From JAAYYM01 sp964638005 (GTDB lineage Bacteria > Bacillota > Clostridia > Lachnospirales > Lachnospiraceae): DNA of 6,816 bases. The stretch is taken from contig CAZWXS010000088.1 in the NCBI GenBank assembly GCA_964638005.1, forward strand, positions 1 through 6,816. The letters are read 5' to 3'. How positions within the stretch are numbered: the stretch's first letter is position 1; each line of letters opens with the position of its first letter. The notes below the pieces were generated by a model. That model worked only from the letters and a program-made list of their open reading frames with translations. It was not told the origin of the DNA and ran no database searches. Positions 1 to 5,549 of the stretch are shown in pieces. Both the position numbers and the translations under genes were made by a program.

Positions 1-68
1 TTTAAATAATAGTAACTGCGAAATATTTCACCATTTAATTTCGTACTTAAATCTGGTCTTTGATTCAT
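1..68 (-). CDS. Probable SAP-domain protein, N-terminal fragment (cut by window edge)
   Basis: Only the first 22 codons are in the window; the reading frame runs off at base 1. The ATG at 68-66 follows AGGAAGG with a seven-base spacer, a strong ribosome binding site. The visible peptide begins MNQRPDLSTKL and continues EIFRSYYYL. This resembles the start of clostridial SAP-domain proteins, which typically open with RP-x-L followed by an F-x-x-F/Y-Y-x-L-K-E-E-L helix; that comparison is from memory. SAP domains are short putative nucleic-acid-binding helices. The frame stays open for 24 codons upstream of this ATG, back to a TGA at 143-141, but shows no ATG or GTG start there, so the gene could begin differently. 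It lies 80 bases downstream of the tocopherol-cyclase-like gene on the same strand. Confidence 0.5.
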   Translation of the reverse strand, partial: MNQRPDLSTKLNGEIFRSYYYL

Positions 69-148
69 TTCATATCCTTCCTGCAAGTCACCTTTTCTTA
101 ATGCTACCGGAATGACTTCTGAAAATATAATTTCATCATTTCACTCTT

Positions 149-1282
149 TTACTCAGTGAATTCTCCATACTCGCATCCTATGTTGAATGCATCAATATCA
201 TCGATCAGAATCCTATGTTTCCCCTTCTTCTGATACAGCCTGATGCGTCCGACTGCGTTGCCGCCATTCCACAAACGGTTATGTTTCTTCGTTCCATCGG
301 GTGCTTCATAATTGATGAGCAGCATATCTGCTTTCTTACACCGCACCTCCGTATGCATGACTGCATTGCTGTTTTCCTGAATGACATTCCACTGAATTTC
401 TGTTTCCGTTTCTCTGGCGGAAAACTTTGTCTTTGGCATTGTCCAGAACTTTGAAAAATTAAACTCATATTCCTTTCCTTCATACCAAAATGCACCCAAC
501 AATTTTCGTTCCAGAGACAAGAAATAAATCTTTGGTCTTCCGCCTCCGATATCAAACACGCTATTGCGAAGTTGTTGTCCTGTCTTTCTGCTGACCAGAT
601 GATTCGACGACAGCCACACCCATGGCGATGTAAAGTTGCTTCCCCAGTTCTTATCTGCATATCCATAAGAAGTTTCCGGATGTACCACGTATATTTCCCC
701 ATTTAGAATAACCGTACCTGACACCTGCGTCTTCATTCCTTCCGCATGCCAGTACATCTTAAATGCCTTGAGTACACGGAACAATCCACTTGCTCCATAG
801 CCCACATTGAATGCGATCTGTTTATCCAACTTTAAGTCCCAACTGATCGAACCTGCGTCACACATATATTCAGGATGTGCTGTAACTTCCTCCGGTGATA
901 CCTCTACACGCCCCTTCAGCATCTGATCCGAAGCATAACAATCCCCTGCCTCGATTAAATAGGGAACGCCCTTTGAGACTCTCACTTCATTCCATGCGAA
1001 GAACCGGTGCACTTGTCTATGCTCCGGTCCCCAACATCCTGCCTTTACCATAAGATAGGATGGTCTGTTTCCACATTTCTGATTTTCCGGCAATTGCCCT
1101 AATACAGGATTCTCCTGTCCCAATGCCGGATTGCACAGGTAATATTCAATAAAGAAAGGTTTCTCCTCGCCTGTTTTCTCGTTGACTGCGGTAAAGGAAT
1201 GCCACCACCAGTCATAGCCTTTCTTGCTGAAACTACCCGTCAGCATAAATTGATTTCTTGCCAAATCATGATGATTGAACAA
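149..1282 (-). CDS. Tocopherol cyclase family protein
   Basis: A 377-residue protein with no signal peptide or membrane segment and a high aromatic content. The stretch YADKNWGSNFTSPWVWLSS (about residues 208-226) matches the tocopherol cyclase family signature (Y-A-E/D-K-N-W-G followed by a W-rich strand). Further family-like segments are GYDWWWHSF near the N-terminus and GLFRVLKAFKMYWHAEG at 166-182. The length fits the cyanobacterial and plant cyclases (about 360 residues for the mature domain), which close the chromanol ring of vitamin E. A fermentative clostridium is not expected to make tocopherols, so the real substrate is unknown; a lipid- or quinone-like ligand is only a guess. The start codon is TTG at 1282-1280, chosen because AGGAGG lies seven bases upstream and no in-frame ATG fits better. 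The previous gene ends 89 bases upstream on the same strand. Confidence 0.72.
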   Translation of the reverse strand: MFNHHDLARNQFMLTGSFSKKGYDWWWHSFTAVNEKTGEEKPFFIEYYLCNPALGQENPVLGQLPENQKCGNRPSYLMVKAGCWGPEHRQVHRFFAWNEVRVSKGVPYLIEAGDCYASDQMLKGRVEVSPEEVTAHPEYMCDAGSISWDLKLDKQIAFNVGYGASGLFRVLKAFKMYWHAEGMKTQVSGTVILNGEIYVVHPETSYGYADKNWGSNFTSPWVWLSSNHLVSRKTGQQLRNSVFDIGGGRPKIYFLSLERKLLGAFWYEGKEYEFNFSKFWTMPKTKFSARETETEIQWNVIQENSNAVMHTEVRCKKADMLLINYEAPDGTKKHNRLWNGGNAVGRIRLYQKKGKHRILIDDIDAFNIGCEYGEFTE

Positions 1283-1371
1283 TCGAATCCCTCCTATCCC
1301 TTCCTACTGCTAAATTAATCTCACCCCAAAGAATAAACCAATGCTCTTGCCCATACTTCGGCTTCATTAAT

Positions 1372-1848
1372 TTACGCTGTCAATTCACGCTCCACAAATT
1401 CTCTGATAAATTCATTATTTTCATCATTGATCGGAATCATAAATACACTATAGCGACACTTCTTCTGTTCTTCTCCGTCAAACTGAAACGTATATCCCAT
1501 CTTGCACCTTGAATTACAATCATCAGGATTCAAAAGACGTTTGCATGGCGGTGCTTTTTTGATTGCACTTTTTAATTTGTCAGGAAACGCATCCAAAATT
1601 TCTTCATATTGTCCCACATGATCCGCATAAAGTCGAATCAAAGTGCCTGATTTTCGCATCACAAAATTTGCAACTGTGCGTTTCTCATCCGTCAACACAT
1701 AGGAAACCACATGTCCATTCTTCGCCAGCTTGATATCACACCGACATCCATTTTCAAGAAAAAAATCATTGAGTTCTTTCACAAATAATCTGAAACGACT
1801 GTCCACTGTGTCTAAAAACTCGAAAAAAAGTTCATTCTGTTCGATCAT
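1372..1848 (-). CDS. Conserved hypothetical protein with CX8CX3CX15C motif
   Basis: A 158-residue soluble protein. The ATG at 1848 is preferred to a start 12 codons upstream because AGGAGGGC precedes it at a normal distance. The N-terminal half is helical (FLDTVDSRFRLFVKEL) followed by a likely beta region (VSYVLTD, VANFVMRK, LIRLYAD). The C-terminal part carries KAPPCKRLLNPDDCNSRCKMGY and later KKCRYSVF, giving cysteines 102, 111, 115 and 131 in the pattern CX8CX3CX15C. I recall similar uncharacterised proteins in Lachnospiraceae with the same cysteine block, so the motif is probably conserved and may bind a metal; its function is unknown. The ATG overlaps the TGA of the remnant ORF upstream (ATGA), which suggests it was once translationally coupled to that gene. 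Confidence 0.7.
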   Translation of the reverse strand: MIEQNELFFEFLDTVDSRFRLFVKELNDFFLENGCRCDIKLAKNGHVVSYVLTDEKRTVANFVMRKSGTLIRLYADHVGQYEEILDAFPDKLKSAIKKAPPCKRLLNPDDCNSRCKMGYTFQFDGEEQKKCRYSVFMIPINDENNEFIREFVERELTA

Positions 1849-2009
1849 CTTTCTGCCCTCCTGATTTCCGAGAAGATTGCCCATGTATAAGAAGGGACTG
1901 TATAGGTCTCGAACCCTTCACCGGCATCCTTTTTCTGTATCATACCTCTCAGAAGTCGCTCTGTCCTCTCTTTTGATGCACGAAAAAGAGAGATGTTCTC
2001 CGGTATCAT
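1845..2009 (-). pseudogene. Remnant of an AraC-type / GyrI-like effector-binding domain
   Basis: The 162 bases between the Fpg-like gene and the cysteine-motif gene hold a 54-codon frame, ATG 2009 to TGA 1847-1845, with no ribosome binding site. Its second half, EGFETYTVPSYTWAIFSE, looks like the EGF-x-x-YT(V/I)P-x-x-TWA(V/I)F strand pair of GyrI-like effector-binding domains that form the C-terminus of many clostridial AraC-family regulators. The match ends at once in IRRAER and a stop, so most of the domain (normally about 150 residues) and the whole DNA-binding part are missing. The stop overlaps the next start as ATGA. I read it as the scar of a deleted regulator gene. The first half, MIPENISLFRASKERTERLL, is not recognised. 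It could instead be a chance open frame. Confidence 0.4.
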
Positions 2010-2010
2010 T

Positions 2011-2832
2011 CTATTTCTGACAATGTTCACAATAATAGATTGTCCCACCCATATATGCCTCTTTGTGGATTTCATACCCACATTTCGGGCAAGGCGTATG
2101 TAAGGTATTCTTGCTTAAATAAGAGATATAGCCGCCCTGATTTCCAAACAAATCCTTCTCCGTATCTCTGCCACCGCCGTCTGTCATTTCTTTTAATACA
2201 TCTTTAATCACATGAAACAGTTCCATGTATTCATCTTCTGAGATGGTCTCCATCTTTCTCTTGGGAAACAACTTTGCCTGGTATAAAATATCCTGCAGTA
2301 CACCATTTCCCAAACCCGGAATTCTTTGATTGGTTGCAAGAAATGCCTTCACCGAAAGGTTCCCGCTCTTGCTGTCTCGCAAGGACATGAAATACTGTTC
2401 ATCGAACTTGTCTGAAAGTGGAGATGGTTTTGCCACTGCTCCCAGATAATACTCATTTTCTGTCTGTCCTTTTGGAAATGCAAACATTCCGCCATACATT
2501 GCAATGGTTGTCACAAGTGCTGTCTCATCGTCAAATTCTATGTACAGCTGATGCTTCTTCGGCACTTCCTTTAAATCGGTCAGATATCGCAGGTTCGCTC
2601 CATCCGACAAGGTCAGCACACAGTCCTCGATCTCGATTTCCAATATCCCGCCACGAGCAACGGCTCCGGTAATATTCTTTCCGCTCAACAGATCATCGTA
2701 AGTATTCGGATCACCTTCGTACCATGCAAATTTGTGCGGAGAATGATTAGCCTCCACATAACTGATACATTTTCCTTTGATTATCTCATTAATCTGTCTT
2801 GCCATCACATTACTTTCCGGTATTTCAAGCAT
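2011..2832 (-). CDS. Fpg/Nei-family DNA glycosylase-like protein, N-terminal Pro absent
   Basis: A 273-residue protein of normal Fpg/Nei length. The N-terminus MLEIPES aligns with MPELPEV of Fpg: Glu3 and Glu6 are kept, but the catalytic proline (residue 2 in Fpg, which forms the Schiff base) is Leu2. The helix-two-turn-helix region IPGLGNGVLQDILYQAKLFP (171-190) is clear and keeps Asn176. The C-terminal zinc finger has Cys248, 251, 268 and 271 (CX2C-X16-CX2C). The Fpg hairpin lysine (Lys57) appears as Gly62 in ARGGILEIEI, and the zinc-finger arginine before TxxYC is not evident (MGGTIYYC). The fold and DNA binding are therefore likely, but classical glycosylase/lyase chemistry is doubtful. 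I recall clostridial homologues that begin MIELPE, so this may be a distinct subfamily and not a decayed gene. The start has AAAGGAG seven bases upstream and overlaps the preceding gene by eight bases. Confidence 0.82.
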   Translation of the reverse strand: MLEIPESNVMARQINEIIKGKCISYVEANHSPHKFAWYEGDPNTYDDLLSGKNITGAVARGGILEIEIEDCVLTLSDGANLRYLTDLKEVPKKHQLYIEFDDETALVTTIAMYGGMFAFPKGQTENEYYLGAVAKPSPLSDKFDEQYFMSLRDSKSGNLSVKAFLATNQRIPGLGNGVLQDILYQAKLFPKRKMETISEDEYMELFHVIKDVLKEMTDGGGRDTEKDLFGNQGGYISYLSKNTLHTPCPKCGYEIHKEAYMGGTIYYCEHCQK

Positions 2833-3235
2833 CTTGAATCTCCTTTACCAACGCTTTCGTCAGATCTGCAATATAAGCTGCCTGCTGTTTTTTCAGATAC
2901 ATCCCGACAAATGGTTTCATGATCAATTTCTTCGCTGTCACATCTTCCGTAAAGTCAATCGTCGTAATTTTGTTTTGATAAGAAAATAAACCAATCCAGT
3001 GTCCTTTCATATTGTCATTTTCCATATCAAATTCCCAACGTTTCAATTCTTCTCGGGCAGTTACCGTAAAATTGGTCGTATAACCATCCTTTGTATATTC
3101 AACAAACTGATTCTCTCCGGTCACTTCTATCTTGCTGAGATCACTTCTCCACGCATACTCCTCAAGCGAAGTCACGACCTTCCATACTTTTTCCACATCG
3201 CACTTAAAAAATGCTGACGTTTTTGCAATTGCCAT
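2825..3235 (-). CDS. SRPBCC-fold (START/polyketide cyclase-like) protein
   Basis: A 136-residue protein whose opening, AKTSAFFKCDVEKVWKVVTSLEEYAWRSDL, is typical of the SRPBCC superfamily: a first strand, then a V-x-x-V-W-x-V-V/L-T helix and a W-R-S-D-L turn. The middle has the usual run of strands (FVEYTKDGYTTNFTV, WEFDMEND, GHWIGLFSY) and it ends in a long helix (KKQQAAYIADLTKALVKEI) that closes the ligand cavity. The fold binds hydrophobic ligands; no particular ligand can be read from the sequence. GGAGG precedes the ATG by about ten bases. Its last codons overlap the start of the Fpg-like gene by eight bases, so the two are very likely coexpressed and translationally coupled. Confidence 0.8.
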   Translation of the reverse strand: MAIAKTSAFFKCDVEKVWKVVTSLEEYAWRSDLSKIEVTGENQFVEYTKDGYTTNFTVTAREELKRWEFDMENDNMKGHWIGLFSYQNKITTIDFTEDVTAKKLIMKPFVGMYLKKQQAAYIADLTKALVKEIQDA

Positions 3236-3286
3236 AAGCCCATTTCCTCCGATTCATTTCAAGTCATAACTGATTATAAATATTTC

Positions 3287-3988
3287 TCAAGAACTACCTT
3301 TTTCATCTGTCGTACTCTTCCCAAATCGCATCGGGCACACCGTTCTGCAACGATTACACTCCATTGTCACATATCCTCTTGCCGTTTTGCCAAATAAGTT
3401 GGGACGGCATCGTTTTTGATCCACACGTTTATCTTTGATTGCATGTACCGGACAAATCTCCTCGCACAATTTGCAGGATGAAATACAGATATCCTCACAT
3501 AGTTCATCTGACGATAATTTCAAATCCGTTAAGATTGCACCGATTGTCAACCGGTTTCCGTATATTGAATTCAACAGCAAAGAGCTCTTGCCGACTTGTC
3601 CGATTCCGCATTGGACTGCAACATGTTTCATCGAAAGCATTCCCTTGGCCGTCATCGTCTCCGGTTCCCAATACTCACTTGGTGTATCACAGGGAACCGG
3701 AACCGCCTTGCAATTGTATTTCTCCTCAAGCACTTTGGCTGCCTTCATCGAAACATGATCTACCTCATCACAAATAATCGTTCCGTTAAAATGTGTATAG
3801 ACCAGTCTCGGATCAACCTCCAGCAATCCTTTCGGCAAAGCGATTCCGATTGCAATCACAGTCTTGCACTCTGCATATAGATCTGTCGGAGCAAATCCTA
3901 TCGGTGCTTCTCCAAACCGTTCTACGGAAGCAATTCCACAGACATCTGCTCCCAGTTCTGTTATGATTTTCTTAATTTCATTTTCCAT
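3287..3988 (-). CDS. QueG-like double [4Fe-4S] protein (epoxyqueuosine reductase family, short form)
   Basis: A 233-residue soluble iron-sulfur protein. Residues 1-50 (LGADVCGIASVERF ... CKTVIAIGIAL) and 126-152 (QCGIGQVGKSSLLLNSIYGN) match the core of the QueG/reductive-dehalogenase-like family, including the G-x-G-x-x-GK turn. One cluster motif is C168-x3-C172-x2-C175-x3-C179-P; the second uses C194 and C211-x2-C214-x3-C218-P. QueG reduces epoxyqueuosine in tRNA using cobalamin. This protein is shorter than E. coli QueG (379 residues) and has no C-terminal HEAT-repeat part for tRNA binding, so a different reductase or electron-transfer role is plausible. I chose ATG 3988 because family members start ME-x-x-I-K; a GTG start at 4021 would add 11 residues. 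The SRPBCC gene starts 51 bases downstream on the same strand. Confidence 0.78.
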   Translation of the reverse strand: MENEIKKIITELGADVCGIASVERFGEAPIGFAPTDLYAECKTVIAIGIALPKGLLEVDPRLVYTHFNGTIICDEVDHVSMKAAKVLEEKYNCKAVPVPCDTPSEYWEPETMTAKGMLSMKHVAVQCGIGQVGKSSLLLNSIYGNRLTIGAILTDLKLSSDELCEDICISSCKLCEEICPVHAIKDKRVDQKRCRPNLFGKTARGYVTMECNRCRTVCPMRFGKSTTDEKGSS

Positions 3989-4070
3989 CCCACATGTACC
4001 CCATTCGCTCCAATCCTGCACACACCTGTTCTATGCACCGGCTACGCTCAAAAAGTTCTGTTTCAGTCAT
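3978..4070 (-). CDS. Possible 30-aa upstream peptide coupled to the QueG-like gene
   Basis: The interval between the 68-aa protein gene and the QueG-like gene is filled by an ATG-to-TGA frame of 30 codons, MTETELFERSRCIEQVCAG then LERMGYMWDGK. It starts ten bases after the upstream stop and its stop lies 11 bases inside the QueG-like gene, an arrangement that favours coupled translation. The peptide is helix-like and not obviously random. Against it: no clear Shine-Dalgarno sequence and no family that I recognise. It could be a leader peptide, a remnant of a larger gene, or chance. Confidence 0.25.
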   Translation of the reverse strand: MTETELFERSRCIEQVCAGLERMGYMWDGK

Positions 4071-4080
4071 CTTGATCACA

Positions 4081-4287
4081 TTATATTGTCTTATTAAAAA
4101 TGACCGTCTGCCCCTTCAACGAAATTTTTCCAACCTCATATCCATACTGTAACAATTCCTTTTTATAGTTTAAAAAAGAATGATCAATTGCGATTCCGGC
4201 AATTTCATGTATCTCATCAAACGTCAGCTGAAATGACGCTTCTGTCCTGTTCCGAATATAGTTCCATAATGGTTCATACTTGCTCAT
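4081..4287 (-). CDS. Small conserved protein of 68 aa (DUF7662-like)
   Basis: This short soluble protein opens MSKYEPLWNYI and continues with LTFDEIHEIAGIAIDHSFLNY, then KKELLQYGYEVGKISLKGQTV. The pattern Y-x-P/A-L-W-x-Y-(I/V), a T-F-x-E-I-x-x-I helix and a terminal two-strand V-G-K-I-S-x-x-x-x-x-V-x-F matches a small family common in clostridia, probably DUF7662. A compact helix-turn-helix-like fold is possible. Its role is unknown. The ribosome binding site is GGGGAGG, about ten bases before the ATG. It is the first well-supported gene of the long minus-strand run and diverges from the MarR gene across a 283-base intergenic region. Confidence 0.68.
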   Translation of the reverse strand: MSKYEPLWNYIRNRTEASFQLTFDEIHEIAGIAIDHSFLNYKKELLQYGYEVGKISLKGQTVIFNKTI

Positions 4288-4318
4288 CTTTCCCTGTCCT
4301 CCCCATATTTATCTTCCG

Positions 4319-4453
4319 TCATAAAGTCCTGTTTTTAATTTCATTCCCAAATGACAATTTTCCGTTATCATATAAATTTAATATACGATAATCTACGGCT
4401 GAAATCAATTTACATCTGTCACATTCTTGAGTTCTTTGTCTCTTTGGCTTCAT
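4319..4453 (-). CDS. Possible 44-aa CxxC small protein
   Basis: In the divergent intergenic region an ATG-to-TGA frame reads MKPKRQRTQECDRCKLISAV and then DYRILNLYDNGKLSFGNEI, ending KNRTL. It has a basic N-terminus, one CxxC pair (ECDRCK) and protein-like composition. AGGAAGG lies about 16 bases before the ATG, which is too far to be convincing. Upstream in frame the codons stay open through the repeat block and include three cysteines six residues apart. It ends 31 bases before the 68-aa protein gene. The frame also covers a 27-bp palindrome that may be a regulatory site, which argues against coding. I do not recognise the product. Confidence 0.25.
   Translation of the reverse strand: MKPKRQRTQECDRCKLISAVDYRILNLYDNGKLSFGNEIKNRTL
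4365..4391. promoter_or_regulatory. 27-bp AT-rich palindrome, candidate operator
   Basis: TTATCATATA and TATACGATAA form ten-base arms (one G/T mismatch) around a seven-base AT centre. It lies 78-104 bases upstream of the 68-aa protein start and on the far side of the promoter of the MarR gene. A position in a divergent region and dyad symmetry of this length fit a dimeric repressor site. It does not share the arm sequence of the palindrome at the marR promoter, so it is probably not a second site for the same protein. Confidence 0.35.
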
Positions 4454-4512
4454 TTTCTGGCATGCTTCACCTTCCTGGCACTTCACTTTCCGGGGACATC
4501 ATTTTCCGGAAT
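4445..4512. repeat. Four degenerate 16-18 bp direct repeats
   Basis: The core CTTCATTTTCTGG recurs as CTTCACCTTCCTGG, CTTCACTTTCCGG and CATCATTTTCCGG, starting at 4448, 4465, 4481 and 4497. The repeats end about ten bases before the -35 box of the MarR promoter. They may be binding sites for an activator, or only a decayed tandem duplication. Confidence 0.55.
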
Positions 4513-4520
4513 CATCTATA

Positions 4521-4549
4521 TTGACATTTTTAGTTCTATATAGTACCAT
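4521..4549 (+). promoter_or_regulatory. Sigma-A-type promoter for the MarR-PPOX operon
   Basis: A perfect TTGACA at 4521-4526 is followed after 17 bases by TACCAT at 4544-4549, which differs from TATAAT at two positions. Transcription would start near 4556, giving a very short leader before the ribosome binding site AAGGAG (4559-4564) and the ATG at 4571. Confidence 0.5.
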
Positions 4550-4555
4550 TCTATA
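4539..4555. promoter_or_regulatory. 17-bp palindrome over the -10 box, candidate MarR operator
   Basis: TATAGTACCATTCTATA has five-base perfect outer arms (TATAG/CTATA) plus two matched inner positions, and sits over the -10 box of the promoter above. MarR-family dimers usually bind 16-20 bp palindromes overlapping their own promoters, so this is the natural autoregulatory site. A second self-complementary CTATATAG overlaps at 4536-4543. Confidence 0.45.
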
Positions 4556-4570
4556 CGGAAGGAGATTGCA

Positions 4571-4996
4571 ATGATTAAAACAAACGGAGGATTTTTAATT
4601 ACCCAGATCAAGCAGGTGCAAGGACGTGTGTTTGAACGGATGCTGACGGAATCCGGCATTGATGAATTCAACGGAGCACAGGGTCGCATCCTGTATGTAT
4701 TATGGCAGGAAGATAATCTGCCGATTGCGGAACTCTCCAAACGAACCGGGCTCGCCAAGAACACATTGACGGCAATGCTGGATCGCATGGAAAATGCCGG
4801 ACATATCAGCCGGACACCGGATGTAAATGACCGCCGCCAGATACGGATCACCCTGACCGCATCAGCTCGTGCACTCGAACAAAGATATCATCAGGTATCT
4901 GATCAGATGACAGCACTATTTTACAATGGATTTTCTGATGATGAAATCGTTGCATTTGAAAACACTTTGAAACGAATCTTAGACAATTTAGATTAA
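4571..4996 (+). CDS. MarR-family transcriptional regulator
   Basis: A 141-residue protein of typical MarR length. It opens with the dimerisation helix (FLITQIKQVQGRVFERML). The winged helix-turn-helix follows: NGAQGRILYVLWQEDNL (helices 1-2), IAELSKRTGLAKNTLTAMLDRMENAG (about 52-77, with the recognition helix at 62-76), and the wing with the family's D-x-R pattern, NDRRQIRITLT (86-96). It closes with the C-terminal dimer helices (FSDDEIVAFENTLKRIL). MarR repressors bind as dimers and release DNA on binding small aromatic or oxidising ligands; the ligand here is unknown. AAGGAG precedes the ATG by about six bases. It probably represses itself and the flavoprotein gene that begins 13 bases after its stop. 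Confidence 0.92.
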   Translation: MIKTNGGFLITQIKQVQGRVFERMLTESGIDEFNGAQGRILYVLWQEDNLPIAELSKRTGLAKNTLTAMLDRMENAGHISRTPDVNDRRQIRITLTASARALEQRYHQVSDQMTALFYNGFSDDEIVAFENTLKRILDNLD

Positions 4997-5009
4997 GGAG
5001 ACAAACACT

Positions 5010-5432
5010 ATGATGAGAGATGTTGAAAAAACAATCGGTAATTTAATCACAAAACGTAAAACAGCCTATATCAGCTCTATTGATGAAGATGGATTTCCAA
5101 ACACAAAAGCGATGTTTCAAGCCCGTAAAATGGTTGGCATCAAAGAATTCTACTTTTCTACAAATACTTCTTCTGTGCGTGTTGCACAATATCGTGCAAA
5201 CCCGAAAGCATGTATATACTATGCTGACACCCGGTTCTTCCGCGGCGTTATGCTAAAGGGAACGATGGAAGTCCTGGAAGACGCCGCCATCAAAAAAGAA
5301 TGTTGGAAAACCGGCGACACCATGTACTATCAGCAGGGTATTACCGATCCTGATTACTGCATCCTAAAATTCACTGCCGAAAGCGGACGGTATTATGCAA
5401 ATCTTAAGAAGGAAAACTTTATAATCCCGTAA
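5010..5432 (+). CDS. Pyridoxamine 5'-phosphate oxidase (PPOX)-family flavoprotein
   Basis: A 140-residue split-barrel protein. AYISSIDEDGFPNTKAMFQARK (19-40) is the first barrel hairpin. EFYFSTNTSSVRVAQYRANPKACIYYAD (46-73) is the signature region, where the T-x-x-S-x-R/K segment contacts FMN phosphate in this family, and GVMLKGTMEVLED (79-91) is a later strand. It resembles the short 'general stress protein 26' type FMN- or F420-binding proteins and not true PNP oxidase, which is longer. The substrate is unknown. The AAGGAG ribosome binding site overlaps the TAA of the MarR gene, so the two genes are cotranscribed and probably coupled. A MarR-PPOX pair suggests a response to a small redox-active or toxic compound. 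Confidence 0.87.
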   Translation: MMRDVEKTIGNLITKRKTAYISSIDEDGFPNTKAMFQARKMVGIKEFYFSTNTSSVRVAQYRANPKACIYYADTRFFRGVMLKGTMEVLEDAAIKKECWKTGDTMYYQQGITDPDYCILKFTAESGRYYANLKKENFIIP

Positions 5433-5457
5433 CTCGATTTCAGCAAATCGAGTTACG
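5428..5457. terminator. Perfect 13-bp hairpin at the end of the PPOX gene
   Basis: CGTAACTCGATTT and AAATCGAGTTACG pair perfectly around the tetraloop CAGC. The left arm contains the PPOX stop codon. It lies between two convergent genes, where a bidirectional terminator is expected, but no T-run follows on either strand. It may act as a weak or Rho-assisted terminator or as an mRNA 3'-end stabiliser. Confidence 0.4.
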
Positions 5458-5459
5458 AT

Positions 5460-5549
5460 TCATAACCAGATTCGGTCTAAATCGGAGTTCTGCCGACTCT
5501 CAACCAACAATTATATCCGATCTAAATAGTCCTGCAGACTCTCGACCAA
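5460..5549 (-). repeat. Tandem in-frame duplication of the acetyltransferase 3' end
   Basis: The last codons of the acetyltransferase read LVESLQDYLDRI (5549-5514). Directly after its TAA the same frame continues LLVESRQNSDLDRIWL and stops at 5462-5460; the copy LVESRQNSDLDRI spans 5507-5469. Nucleotide identity is 29 of 36 aligned bases with one codon inserted. The copies have diverged mostly at third positions, so the duplication is old, or the outer copy is the tail of a lost paralogue. Confidence 0.8.

Noticed and set aside
205..702. Long minus-strand frame of 165 codons inside the tocopherol-cyclase-like gene
   Set aside because: It is a shadow of the 149-1282 gene: the composition is not protein-like and it has no start signal.
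1266..1367. A 33-codon minus-strand frame (MKPKYGQEHWF...) between the cysteine-motif gene and the tocopherol-cyclase-like gene
   Set aside because: It has no Shine-Dalgarno sequence and no recognised similarity, and it overlaps the well-supported TTG start of the next gene.
1890..1925. GGGTTCGAGACC on the minus strand resembles a tRNA T-arm
   Set aside because: The flanking bases do not pair as a T-stem and no acceptor, anticodon or D-arm can be built around it.
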